The position numbers and the translations under genes are program-made. Shown here in pieces: positions 42,470 through 55,655 of a stretch of 64,000 nt of DNA. Within the stretch, counting starts at the first letter, position 1, and each line of letters starts with the position of its first letter. The stretch spans positions 3,289,001 through 3,353,000 of the forward strand of contig NC_079974.1 in assembly GCF_029852145.1 (NCBI RefSeq), written 5' to 3'. Source of the stretch: Microplitis mediator. Taxonomy: Eukaryota; Arthropoda; Insecta; Hymenoptera; Braconidae. The notes under the pieces were generated by a model. It did not search any database and had not been told where the DNA came from. It worked only from the letters and a program-made list of their open reading frames with translations.

Positions 42470-45054
42470 CACTGATGCAAAAAATTAAAGGAGCAGAAAA
42501 ACTTTATAAATTTTTTAGTGATTTTTGGAAGGCTGTAACTTGGTGAAAAAAAATCGTATCGAAAATTAAAAAAAAGCATTTTATAGCTTGAAATCTTTAG
42601 TTTAGGTGAATTTTTTTCAAAATTTTTTAAAAGCTCTGATTATTGCGCAAACATGAGAAATACCGCGAGCCAAAAAATTTCTAAATTTTTTTTTTTCCGA
42701 AGAGCCCACGGACCGCGGAAAAATTCTTTCATTTAAACGAATGCATACATCGTTTAGCAAATTTATTCAGCTTCAATTTGGTTTTTTTTTTAACCTCGTA
42801 GGACGATTTGTCGCAGAGATTTCAGCCTTCAAACAGAAAATGATCCTTTTGGCTTTGATCTTCGATATTTCAGGTACCAATGATCGCACAGAAAGTTGAA
42901 GGGCGGCGTTGAAAACTTGAATAAATTCCCTACAAGACCCTGTCATCATTTTTTGAAAAAAAAAATTTTTTTTATTTTTAACATCCATTAGAAGAAAGTA
43001 CAAAAAAATGACTTTTTTTGGTTTTTTAGTAAATCAACCGCTACTCTGCAAATATCGATAAAAAAAATAATGTTGCCAGGGACTTTTTTAGCTTAATGTA
43101 CCCCCAAGACCCCTGTAAATTTTTAAATTGATCTATCGAACCGTTTTTTGGGAATCATCGATCAAAGTTTAGCTAAACAATTAAAGGAGCAAGTTTTGTT
43201 CCTTTAATTGTGTAATCATAATCAAAATGAAAAAATTTTTTTTTTTCGACTCTTCTCAAATTTTTGCGTTGGTAACTCAGCAAATGCAAGGAAATGACAA
43301 AAAAAATGAAAAATTTTCAAAAAATGTCAAAAAAAATCGAAGAAAAAAAAAAAAATTGAAACTTGTTTTTTGTGTTCTAAATTTTTTTTTTGACATTTTT
43401 TGGAAATTTTTCATTTTTTTTGTCATTTCCTTGCATTTGCTGAGTTACCAACGCAAAAATTTGAGAAGAGTCGAAAAAAAAAAATTTTTTCATTTTGATT
43501 ATGATTACACAATTAAAGGAACAAAACTTGCTCCTTTAATTGTTTAGCTAAACTTTGATCGATGATTCCCAAAAAACGGTTCGATAGATCAATTTAAAAA
43601 TTTACAGGGGTTTTGGGGGTACATTAAGCTAAAAAATCGGTCTGTCAGTTGACCCTGCGGGCCAGCCCCAAAACTTCCCGCTGTTTTCGAGCTCGCTGAG
43701 CTCAAAAACATTATTGTGAATATATTTTCGAGCTCTTCGAGCTCGCAAATACTTTTGTATGCCATTGTTTTGTAAAAAACCATTTTTTAGCATTTCTATC
43801 TTCCACGATATCTCGCGAACGAATTAACCGATTTTGATGGTTGAGGTGGCAATCGACGCGTTTTATCAAGTTCTAAAGCTGGTCGAATTTTGAAATTGAT
43901 TTATTCAGCCGTTTTTGAGAAATTTCAAAAAAACCAAGGAAAAAATTTTTTTTGAATTCTTTCGTCAACGGTTTCTCTTGAACGAATGAACCGATTTTGA
44001 TGGTTGAGGTGGCATTCGACGCGGCTTATAGAGTTTTAGAGCTGATTAGATTTTGAAATCAATCCATCAAGCAAATTGGAAGTTATCCAAATAAAACATT
44101 TTTGAAAAAATTTTATTTTTGAAATATCTCTGAACGCACCCTACCGATTAAGTTCAAATTTTTACGGCCTCAAGACATTAACAAGCCGCGTCGAATGACA
44201 CCTCAACGATCAAAATCGGTTCATCCGTTTAAGAGTTATGAATATTTACATACATACATACGTACGTACGTACACACATACATACACTCGGACATCATCG
44301 TGAAATTAGTCAGGATAGCTTCCTAGAACCTCAAAACGTCCAAATTTGATAGAAATTCGGTTTTTGCAAATCGGACCGAAACCAATAACTTCCCGAATTT
44401 TTGAAAATTTTCAATTTTCTTAGCGGGAAGTTAAAAAGTCCCTGGCAACATTATTTTTTTTATCGATATTTGCAGAGTAGCGGTTGATTTACTAAAAAAC
44501 CAAAAAAAGTCATTTTTTTGTACTTTCTTCTAATGGATGTTAAAAATAAAAAAAATTTTTTTTTTCAAAAAATGATGAGAGGGTCTTGTACGGAATTTAT
44601 TCAAGTTTTCAACGCCGCCCTTCACCTTTCTGTGCGATCATTGGTACCTGAAATATCGAAGATCAAAGCCAAAAGGATCATTTTCTGTTTGAAGGCTGAT
44701 ATCTCTGCGACAAATCGTCCTACGAGGTTAAAAAAAAAACCAAATTGAAGCTGAATAAATTTGCTAAACGATGTATGCATTCGTTTAGTTGAAAGAATTT
44801 TTCCGCGGTCCGTGGGCTCTTCGGAAAAAAAAAAAAAATTTAGAAATTTTTTGGCTCGCGGTATTTCTCATGTTTGCGCAATAATCGGAGCTTTTAAAAA
44901 ATTTTGAAAAAAATTCACCTAAACTAAAGATTTCAAGCTATAAAATGCTTTTTTTAAATTTTCGATACGATTTTTTTTCACCAAGTTACAGCCTTCCAAA
45001 AATCACTAAAAAATTTATAAAATTTTTCTGCTCCTTTAATTTTTTGCATTAGTG
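42470..45054. mobile_element. Palindromic Tc1/mariner-type element with nested insertion
   Basis: Ends CACTGATGCAAAAAATTAAA and the complement of CACTAATGCAAAAAATTAAA, flanked by TA. Long inverted arms meet near 43355. The right arm is interrupted by the 0.8-kb repeat at 43637-44432. Arms encode nothing convincing; paired 76-residue frames (42773 and 44518) are mirror images. A truncated relative begins at 53250. Confidence 0.75.
43637..44432. repeat. Dispersed repeat of the GCGGGAAGTT family, nested
   Basis: Starts TCGGTCTGTCAGTTGACCCT and ends TTAGCGGGAAGTTA within the right arm of the element at 42470-45054. The left arm gives the uninterrupted site (TTAGC then A-run then GTCCCTGG), so both ends are exactly defined. 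The flanking A-run hides any target duplication. Confidence 0.85.
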
Positions 45055-45257
45055 TATAATTTTATTATATTTCGTTTTCTTATGTCGTTGAGTCAATTAA
45101 AAATAGGGGAGCCTGGGGCACGAAGGCCCCCCTCAAAAATTAGGTATAAAAAATTTGTTTTTTACTTTCCGTCGAGTTATGACCTCTATAATGTTTTTAT
45201 CGTATTTTAGGCGAATATGTGATATGTTGGGCAAAATGGATCACTCGAAAAAAAAAA

Positions 45258-45380
45258 TCTGGGCGTCGGTTGGCCCTGCGGGCCAGCCCCAAAACTTTCC
45301 GCTGTTCTCGAGCTCAAGGAGCTTGAAAACATCACTGTGAATATATTTTCGAGCTCTTCGAGCTCGAAAATGCTGTTACA
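45258..45380. repeat. GCGGGAAGTT-family repeat, 5' fragment
   Basis: CTGGGCGTCGGTTGGCCCTG and about 100 bp more, cut off near 45380 by the following LTR-like sequence. Confidence 0.6.
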
Positions 45381-47240
45381 TGCTGTGACGTTATTTTTTT
45401 GGACGAGGCTTGGATTGAGTTGACGTCACAAGCACCAACTGATTTTGGGTCATAACCGAGCATGGTAACTCAAGATTCAGAATTTAGCTACAGTAAATTG
45501 CGATTTTTATACAGTTTTTTGGTGATCGAGTTATAGTTAAGAATAAAATATGGAGTAACGTTTGGCTACAGAAAATTTATATGGGAAATTTATTATGGGG
45601 TATGGGTGGAGATTAGAGTATGGTAAAAGATAAAGTTTGAGTTTTGGAATTTTCAGTTTTTGGTTTATTGAGTATGTGGAAAAGTCGGAGCAACCGTGGA
45701 ATGGGGCTCAAGTAATTGCCACCCGGTTGTATCTGATGTCAGGATGCTTGCCTGACCCTATGAGACTTTCATGTGGAGTGCAGAGGTCTGGCTGAAATGC
45801 TAGCGCTCCAAAATAGGGACTATGGACTAGGTGTAAGAGATCAGTTTTTGTTATTATGATTGGCAGGACTCAGCGATGGTTTAGTGACCACTATCGCTGT
45901 GGAAGCCGCTATTTCTGGTCATTTTTGGAGTATTGGGTTTTGTTGGTAGGCCTCAGTGGACAGCTTTGACCAGTGTGCTGCTGAGGGTAACCGTTGGTCA
46001 CTTAAATTTAAGAATTTTTGTCTGCGATCTCACCGAAGCCAAGTCCAGGAGAGCGCACACATTGGGATATCCATACTCAATATCGAGTTGGAGTTATGGA
46101 GTAAAGTATAGAGAGTCGGTATAAATGGCGATGATGTTTTTAGTTTGGGGAGTACAGTAGGGGAATTCGACTCTGGTCGCTCGAAGCGAGCAGACGTGTT
46201 CAGGAGTGAGGCTTCAGAAAGCTACAGGTTGGAGTAATCGTTACAGAAGTATTGCTTTAAACAGTGTGAGACGTTACTTGATATTTTATTCATCAGTAAT
46301 CAGGTATGAGATAATTATTATAAACAATTAATCGAGTTTGAGTTAGAATCTTGAGGTATTATGCTACGGTTTTAGTTAAAGAAAAGATATAAGATTTGTG
46401 AAAAGTATGAGAAAGTAGTTACAGTTTTGAGTCAGGTTCGCGATCTAATGTTAATATTATTTTTATAAAATAATTATAGGGAATATGTTAGTCAGTAAGT
46501 TAATTATTGCCTAATGAACGTCAAAAATGAGATCCAGGTACGTTAGTCGTACGATTTTTGCTACAGCAAGTATGCTAGAGTAACAAATTTAAGATTATGG
46601 TTCCCGTTCACCGAGTACTATTTGAGTATCGGTTGGCTCCAGTTATTTAATTATTTTAATTAATTTAGTTATAAGGTTTTGACGCGCATCATTTAGATGC
46701 CAAGTTGCCGTCCGGATTTACCGGATCGTTGTATTTTTCGGATTCAGTATTTTGTTATAGAGAGTAAGGTTATTTGTATTATGTTCTAGTATTTGATTTA
46801 TTTTATTGTTAAATAAAAATTGCAAATCATTTAATAATTTACACGAGTTTGGGATGATTTAACCCGGACCACTCCCTCTCTCCATAAACCTATACACACT
46901 GAGCGACACCACGGCATACCGTAACTCTGTTTTTAGTGCTCCAGTCTCTGTCTTGTTTTGCTATTAAGTTTGAGCATTTTAGTTTAAGTTTTGAATTTTA
47001 TTTCTGCGTGGTTTTGGTGATAATTCCACAGATCAAAAATTATCCACCTCATTTATGCGTGGTTTATGAAATAATTCCACAGATCAAAAATTATTAAAAA
47101 TTTTCGTAATTTACTGGTTTGGTGATTCCAGTGATAAAAATTACCTGGCGCCCTATTAGTATCGAGACTGGAGGCTAAGGACAGAGAACGAAGTTGTAAC
47201 GCAAAGATTAGCGTATAATTTTTGCGTTATAATGCAATCA
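45381..47240. mobile_element. Possible LTR retrotransposon remnant with primer-binding-like site
   Basis: About 1.8 kb of less repetitive DNA starting TGTGACGTTATTTTTTTGGA. Near 47147 is TGGCGCCCTATTAGTATC, which resembles the tRNA-primer-binding site that directly follows many Gypsy-type LTRs. A direct repeat of CAGATCAAAAATTAT lies just upstream (47030-47095). No gag or pol found. Call rests on the primer-site resemblance and the fact that both flanks are one repeat family. Confidence 0.3.
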
Positions 47241-47244
47241 TTTT

Positions 47245-48385
<1,141 letters not shown>

Positions 48386-48924
48386 ATTGTAACGAAAAAA
48401 ATATTTTTTTTTTTATTTTCCGTCAAGTTAAATATTTTGTTACAATTTTTTTTTTTTAATGGACCATTTTACTCCACATATGACATATTGGCCTAAAGTA
48501 TGATAAAAACATTATAAAGGTCATAACTTGACAGTAAATAAAAAAAATTTTATTTGTTTATTTTTTGGGGAGGGGGCCCCTCGTGCCCCAGAAACAAAAT
48601 GTTTTTTGGATTTTTTGCACAATTTCGACTGATTCTTTTGAAATAGACGGAAAATAAACGAATTTAATGGTTAAAAGCCACAAAAAGAAAAAACCGGCTT
48701 AGAAGGCCTTCGTGCCCCAAGCTCCCTTATCAACATTATTATTAAGAGAATAAGGATTTTTTACTTTCTATTAACAATCTAAAGCATTTAAAAATGAAAT
48801 ACGTACTTAAAGCAATCAAGAAAATTATATTTTTTCGATTAATTTTTTTTTTATTGATAAAAGCTAAATTTTCTTTAATTTTTTACGTGAAAAAAATAAA
48901 TAATATCATTCCAAGTAAAGCATT

Positions 48925-49825
48925 CCCGCATGGAAAAGCTATATATTGTTAAAAGTATATAAAAAAATATATGATGAATATGTGATAAATATATAGCGGC
49001 AAAAATATCTATATTGAAAAATATATGTTTTTTACATATATTGGATTATATATTTATCATAATATATTTACTTGTATAAAATGTTTTGTATTTTTCTATA
49101 TATATTATCTCATATAATGCTCAATATATTCTTGTCATATATGAATAGTATATATATAATTTATAAATATAATATAATAAACTTGATGTATATATCCATA
49201 TATTTTGACTCATACAATCAGTGGTATATGGTCTCTATATAATTGATTATATATGAAAAAATTTATATGATTAAATATATGGTTCGCGGTAAATTGGAAC
49301 CATATTTCTCCAGTATATTAAAACTTATATTTTTCGCAATATATTGAAAATTTTACTTTTTCAATATACTTTTTCAATTTCTACACAATTCCACAAAAAA
49401 AGTCAAATTTATTATTTTTTCTCCTTCTTTTCATTGATCTTATATTTACTGGCAATAACCTAAGAAAAGTAAAAAAAGTGCCATATATTTTACAATATAT
49501 TGGAAACCATATATTTTGCAATATATTGGAAATCATACATAAAAAATATAAAAAATACTATATATTAATTAATATACTACTTTCAATATAATATATCAAT
49601 ATAAAAAAGATATATTAAAATATATATGCAAAACATACATAAAAAGTCATATATTGATAAATATATTGATAATATATTCTAGCAATATATTTTTTTTCAA
49701 TATATTATCATATATTAATACGGCAAAAATATAAATATTATTTTATATATTGTACAATATATCACATTATAATATTCATATATGCTATCATATATGTTTT
49801 CACATATAAAGTTTTTTCCTGCGGG
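48925..49825. mobile_element. Extremely AT-rich MITE with CCCGCA termini and TT target
   Basis: 901 bp made almost entirely of ATATAT-type phrases. Ends are CCCGCATGGAAAAGC and the complement of CCCGCAGGAAAAAAC, flanked by TT. The intact target (AGCATTGATACC at 21838) is seen in palindrome II. A 78-bp relative with the same termini type lies at 59613-59690. Confidence 0.8.
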
Positions 49826-51194
49826 TTGATACCATTAGTTCAATAATCAAAAACTTGTTCATCTGGTGCAACAAAATGAAAATTCGATATCTCAACAGAA
49901 TTTATATTAAAACCAGCGAAAATGCTAACTGATGACTATCTATTTAACCACTATGACCGTTCACGATTGACTCAAATCATTCTAATTGAAAAACATCGAC
50001 AGCCGTTTTGTCCAGTGAAACGACTTGAAGTACTGGAGGGGAATAGCGCTCTCTCCATGGTCCGCGCTTGGAAAGTGGTCTCTCCATAGTCCGCGCCACT
50101 TAACATTCATTATTTTAAGAAATTAGGCTATAACGCTTTCTATTAATCTGTATTTTTCAAAATGCCAGCCTAATAAAAACATGTAAGATATATTTCTTCT
50201 AATAAAAGAGAGAGTTTTGTCTCTTACCAGAAGATTTCAATAGATTAACGACATGTAAGTTGATTTTTTTTTCCAAGCTCTGGGGGCGATTACTGGCCGG
50301 TAGACCTTAAGTGGAATTAAGTTTTTTGCACGTATCTGTTATCGTTTGTTTTATTCAAATATCAAAAACTATAGTATTGTATAATAGTAACGATTATAAC
50401 TCTGTTATATACTCAAGATAATTTTCCTTCAACTAAGATATTTTCCAGCGAGCAGAATGAAAACCGGAAATTTTTTGAATGATGTAAAATAATTTCTTCA
50501 ATTGTCAATCTTGAATTAAGGAAAAAATTCTCAAGCCAAAATATATTTCATACTTGGTCTAATAATAGAATTACTCGTTTTAAAAGCTTGCAATTCTGAG
50601 TATAATAAACATTTTTCTTAACCTAATTATTACGTTACTTACTTGAACCAAGGAACTACGATGTTTTGGAATAATAAACGGTATAAACTTGAACTAAAAA
50701 TAAAGGGATTTGGTTTAAAAAATGTAAACTCTTGGTTTGAGTAGTGTGTTTTCTCTGACTATAATCACACGAAAAATTTAAAACTAAGGTTATTAGAGTC
50801 TCAGCCAGGAAAGTTCTGTCCTGAATTCACTCATAGTTGCTTCCTCCTTCGCACCCTAAGAAACGAATACTACTTACTCTCTCTTTCTGTGCTGGCGCAG
50901 GAAACGGATACTAAGTCCATATTTTTATTTTAAATAAATTCATGCAATTATACGATATTGAACTAAATTTGTTTTTATTAAAAAATTATGTTATTTTTAT
51001 GACGAAATTCATTGTTGAACGATTCATATGATCCGTTCAGTATTGTGCTAAAATGTAGGAACTAAAATTTGTCCAAATTATTGGCGATAATATTGAAAAT
51101 CTAAATTCTGTCTTTGGAATTTAAAAATGTGACTGACCATCAGGCTAGTGTGGCTCAATATATGTGGGCAAAGTAAACGTAGCCTATCAAAAGC

Positions 51195-51257
51195 TGGGAT
51201 GGCTTCGTTAGTGAAGCTTTCGCGCGACGCTAAATTGGTCTGGATTCGATTTTTTCA
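51195..51257 (+). repeat. tRNA-like segment of a dispersed repeat
   Basis: CTGGGATGGCTTCGTTAGTG and TCTGGATTCGATTTTTTC retain A- and B-box-like blocks; degraded. Confidence 0.45.
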
Positions 51258-52116
51258 CTAAGCGATAATTATTTTTCTTAATTTGTTTTTTATATTTAAC
51301 TCATTGCGAAACTTTCCTATCCCTTAATAATGCTTCTAATAAAAGATTTATTTGCTTCACAACATTGTTTACAGAAATAAAATTGATTCGATAAAAAAAT
51401 TACAAAAAAAAAAAAAAATTTTCGGTAGCTCGATAAATTTATTTGCTTACTTGAAAAAATTTTTTACTTGGTTGAAAAAATTTCTTGGCCCAAGAAAGTT
51501 TGTTTTTGGTTGAAAAAATTATTTTCCTTACGTCAAAACTTACTTGTTCTAGGTCAATACATTTTTTCTTGACTCAAAAATGTAACAATCTTCAGCCAAG
51601 AAAAAAATTTTGCGAATTAAAAAAAAAATGTTCTCGAACCAAGAAAAATATTGTTTGTGCCGAGAGAGTTTTTTTTGACTTAAAGAATTTTATTTTCAGA
51701 CTGAGAGATGATGTCTTCCACGAGGGAAATAATTTCTTGATCCAAATAATTTTTTACTTTAATAAAGTACAAAATTTCGCTTAGTTCGAAAAACAAATTT
51801 CAAAGACATATTATTTTTTGGTTCAAGATATCCTTCTGTTCTGTGTACACCCACACACGGATGATATTCTAAACATAATCAGAATAGCTTCCTAGGACCT
51901 CAATACTCCGACACCTGATAGAATTTCGAATTTCGGAGTAATAACGATAATTTTTCGATTTTTTCGGAAATTATTGATTTTCTTAGTGTGAAGTTGAAAT
52001 TTTTTTTGTTTCAACTTTTAACTCGAGTAACTGACTCCAAAACATGCATTTGGAGTAGAAGAATTTCCAAAATAATGAAAATTACTTGAGAGTAATTTAC
52101 GTTTGAATGATTTGGT

Positions 52117-52132
52117 GGCCCTGAAAAGGGCC
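52117..52132 (-). terminator. Histone-type 3' stem-loop of the bromodomain gene
   Basis: GGCCCTTTTCAGGGCC on the gene strand, 38 nt after the stop codon, flanked by CAAC and ACCAAATC. Upstream is a small hairpin (TCAAGTTGAGAACTTGA); downstream is AACGTAAATTACTCTCAAGT, like the MATH genes' downstream motif. Confidence 0.9.
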
Positions 52133-52170
52133 GTTGTTAACTCAAGTTCTCAACTTGACAATTTTAACGC

Positions 52171-52539
52171 TTAGACGTTAATCTTCTTTGCAAACAAAAT
52201 CTCGAACACATGTTGGAGATTTTGAGCCATAACGACAATTTTATCCTCCTCATTGAAACAACGATAGCAGTTGGTAAAAATCAACCGTACGTCGTTGACG
52301 AATCCATCGATCGACTTGTACTGCCGTTGGTCCAGCTTCCGAAAGATGGTCGTTAGATCCATAGGAATTTTTACAATGTCCTTGTAATTATCGGGACCCC
52401 AACATTTAAAATTGAAGTCCCTGTAAAATGGCCACGCATATGACTCATGCCACGGAGACAATAGCTCTTGAACTATCTCGCAGCAAGTGATAAATACTTC
52501 TCCGCAAAGTTCTTGAACTTCTTCACTGTCCTTCACCAT
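52171..52539 (-). CDS. Stand-alone BET-type bromodomain protein with histone-type mRNA end
   Basis: 122 residues, nearly all one bromodomain, closest by eye to the second bromodomain of BRD4/BRD2/fs(1)h. Landmarks: CCEIVQELLS (helix Z, 19-28), AWPFYRDF (WPF shelf, 35-42), YKDIVKIPMDLTTI (52-65), YKSIDGFVNDVRLIFTNCY (74-92) and VVMAQNLQHVFEILFAKK (102-119). BET proteins read acetylated histones and recruit P-TEFb; the ET domain, first bromodomain and P-TEFb-interaction tail are all missing. In ungapped alignment the acetyl-lysine-binding Asn position is Phe95, with Asn96 one residue later, so ligand binding may be lost or altered. Intronless; ATG at 52537-52539. The 3' end module is the one used by the MATH genes. 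It lies between the two cyclin T copies. Confidence 0.88.
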   Translation of the reverse strand: MVKDSEEVQELCGEVFITCCEIVQELLSPWHESYAWPFYRDFNFKCWGPDNYKDIVKIPMDLTTIFRKLDQRQYKSIDGFVNDVRLIFTNCYRCFNEEDKIVVMAQNLQHVFEILFAKKINV

Positions 52540-52890
52540 ATTTGGAATACTGATAAAGTAACTTTAAGAAAATAGATCGCTGGACACTTCAATCTATACG
52601 TCTGATGAGTGACTGATAGATTCTAGCTAATGCCAACCAAATCAGTCAGGTTTATTAGCTCAAGGATAGGTACCAGCGAGCCAATCACAGTTAAGCATGA
52701 GTAGGAGAGATGGCAGCTCGTATTTCATTGGTTATCAACAAAACAACTTCCAATCAGATCGAATGAGACATGAGCTGCCACCTCTTCTACTCATGCTTAG
52801 CTGTGATTGGCTTGTCGGTACCGATTTAGACCTCATGAAGTTGACTGATTTGGTTGACATTATGTCTTATTTGTCTGTTCATCATTGACA
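52540..52890. promoter_or_regulatory. Divergent palindromic promoter, one side orphaned
   Basis: The left half drives the bromodomain gene: on its strand GTGATTGGCTCGCTGGTACC (CCAAT plus the recurrent module), then CTGACTGATTTGGTTGGCAT and TATCAGTCACTCATCAG as initiator. About 45 bp is mirrored at 52766-52815 (CTTAGCTGTGATTGGCTTGT then CGGTACC), again followed by TTGACTGATTTGGTTGACAT on the plus strand. The plus-strand promoter has no gene behind it. The 63-residue frame at 52697 runs across it and is not a gene. Confidence 0.55.
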
Positions 52891-53249
52891 AAGTTTTCAT
52901 AGACGTAATAGTCTAGTCGAGAAGTTAATTTCCTGCACGAAAAAAAATGATTGATAATAATTGTAGTTCAACTTGTAATTATTTATGTTATGTTCAATAA
53001 CTAATGTCGATTCAGTTAGTCAAATTATGATTTTAATGTTTAAACTGCTATAATTAACAGTTAATCGTTGAAATATACTGCTTGACTATTTAAAATTGCT
53101 ACTTAAACCTAAAAAAACTACAAGACACTTGTCAAAAAAAAAGCTTATGAAATAATAATTTTATTATCTTCATAACTTAATTCTAGTAGTTTTATTTACT
53201 ATAAGTATTTCGTTGAAAAGCATCAAAATTTAAGTATTGTTATACACTA
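52891..53249. other. AT-rich spacer
   Basis: No gene, repeat or RNA recognised. Confidence 0.45.
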
Positions 53250-53613
53250 ATGGAAAAAATTAAAGGATCCAAAAAAAATTCTAAATTTTTAGGCGATTCT
53301 CAACAGGCCCTGACTTTGAGAAAAATGGTCGCACAAAAAATAAAAAAAAAGGAAATTGTAGCTCTAAGTGTCTACTTTTTGGATTAGAACTTCAAAATTA
53401 TTTAGCGTCAGCAGTTTTTGAGTAATCTTAGAAAAACCAGCGACAAAAAAATTTTCAAATTAAAAAAATTTTTTTTTTTTTGGTCTCCGGGCGTGGAAAA
53501 AATTATTTTTGCTCAACCACTATGAGGATCGGATACTTTCATTATTCAGCTTTAATTTCTTTTTTTATGGACCTTAATACGTCTACTTCTCGCCGAGATA
53601 TCGGTCTTCAAAT
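53250..53613. mobile_element. Tc1/mariner-type element, one end only
   Basis: CACTAATGGAAAAAATTAAA matches the terminus of the element at 42470-45054. The rest is diverged and is cut off by the foldback element at 53614. Confidence 0.55.
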
Positions 53614-54707
53614 AGTCCATCGGCTAAAGAGGAGGTCCCGTAAACATTTTGTTGGCACCGGGTAAATCCAACTGTTTCTTATGTATTTTGGGCCAAGGAT
53701 CACGAAAATTGGGTCCATTTTGTTCAAAAGTGGTGCAAACAATTGTTTATAACAATTTAATTGTTTAAATCAAAATAACTCCCGAGCAGCTGGTTTGTTG
53801 GGGCAGTGTAGGGGAAAAAAAATACACAAAAAAGGTATCATGTGTTTTTTTTGCATCTCAAATATTTCGCGAGATATAATAAAAAAACGAGCCGGCGCTC
53901 GAACCTCTCCCTCGTGCACTAGTGACTGCCCATGCGCGAGCTCTCTCTCCGCCAAATCGCGTCAGATGCTTGATTGGCCGGAATTTTTTTAAGTTTTTTA
54001 CATTAAAAATCATAGAAAAATAAAAAAAAAATCGATTAATTGTCGATATTACCAATCGACAGCATTTTTTCTGAAACGAATTTCTGTTGTATCGTCAGAA
54101 AACGTTTTTTGGTAGTATCGACATTTTTTCGATTTTTTGAACCCATTTCGGACTTTGAAAAAAACCATTTGTTTATAACATTTGTGAACAAAAAAAAAAC
54201 GTCTTTTGACGATACGACAAAAATTCGTTTCAGAAAAAATGCTGTCGATTGGTAATATCGACAATTAATCGATTTTTTTTTTATTTTTCTATGATTTTTA
54301 ATGTAAAAAACTTGGAAAAATTCCGGCCTATCCAGCATCTGACGCGATTTGGCGGAGAGAGAGCTCGCGCATGGGCAGTCACTAGTGCACGAGGGAGAGG
54401 TTCGAGCGCCGGCTCGTTTTTTTATTATATCTCGCGAAATATTTGAGATGCAAAAAAAACACTTGATACCTTTTTTGTGTATTTTTTTATTCTAAACATT
54501 TTTTTTTTTCTACACTGCCCCAACAAACGAGCTGTTCGGGAGTTATTTTGATTTAAACAATTAAATTGTTATAAACAATTGTTTGCACCACTTTTTAACA
54601 AGATGGACTCAATTTTCGTGATCCTTGGCCCAAAATACATAAGATACAGTTGGATTTACCCGGTGCCAACAAAATGTTTACGGGACCTCCTCTACAGCCG
54701 ATGAACT
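53614..54707. mobile_element. 1.1-kb foldback element, copy 3, at a duplication breakpoint
   Basis: Ends AGTCCATCGGCTAAAGAGG and complement of AGTTCATCGGCTGTAGAGG. The right flank mirrors that of the copy at 39799; the left flank is unrelated. One short deletion near 53818 relative to other copies. Confidence 0.85.
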
Positions 54708-55655
54708 ATTACTGCTGATTTAAAAAAAAATATCTCCCATTTTACGTGTCAACTTAGAATAAAATCATTACAATCTATTACTAACTTTTTTTTACATATC
54801 ATCTTTTGATATTCATCCGAAAATCATCTGAAATTCATATTTTTGTCAAAATATCACTTACACATGATATTTAGCTGATCACCTGTGAATTACCGGCGAA
54901 ATTCCGCAATTTTTTACACGGGTAATGTTACAATTAAAACCCGAAACCTAGATGTCAATATAAAAAATAAATTTTATAATACACATCATAAATTTTTAAT
55001 TTTCAAATTACAATTTTTTTATTCCAAAAATTAATTTTTCCTGTATAGACAATAAATTTTAATATTTATTTTATAATTATTTACGTTTGAATTGTAAATG
55101 AAAGAATACCTATTCAAAATGATACTATTTACTGATTACCGTCATTATGTTCTTTGTTGCCTCTTAATGTACACAGGTAATTTATTTTCGTATACTTTAA
55201 TTTTCAGGAAATTTTAAATCTATTATTTGAGATTTCGGCATAAATATATAATGACAAACTTAATTATTTGCCATTTGGTCTTTCACAGGAATAGTAATAA
55301 CGTTCAAACGTGAATATGCAGACCTTAATGACCATAATATTGTGAGTTCTAAGTCTAATTACCTTTCCCTAATTACATCAGGTACATTTCTTCAGCCCCA
55401 AACTATAACTTTTCAATTACCCCCATACCCATTGTTGTGACAATTTCTTTTGTTATAAAATCCCTTAAATTTTAGTGTCTTGTCAATATTTCCTTACTTT
55501 ATTCTCGAACTTCATACCCAACAGTTCGTCTGAGAATATTTCAAAAGTTACGGAAAAAACCAAATTGTGTTATTTCAAAGTGCTTAAGCTGTTCCAGTGC
55601 AGAGTAAGAAAGTTTCCAGTGAAGTTAAATTAACAGTGAAAAATTGTGAATAAAA

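Larger units (their letters stand above)
48700..51850. repeat. Complex dispersed repeat, copy with nested AT-rich element
   Basis: Collinear with palindrome II right arm from 21620 on, including the longer form of the CTCTCCATGGTCCGC indel (50048-50100), then the tRNA-like segment (51195-51257) and the CAAGAAA-rich end (51440-51850). Split by the element at 48925-49825. Confidence 0.7.
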
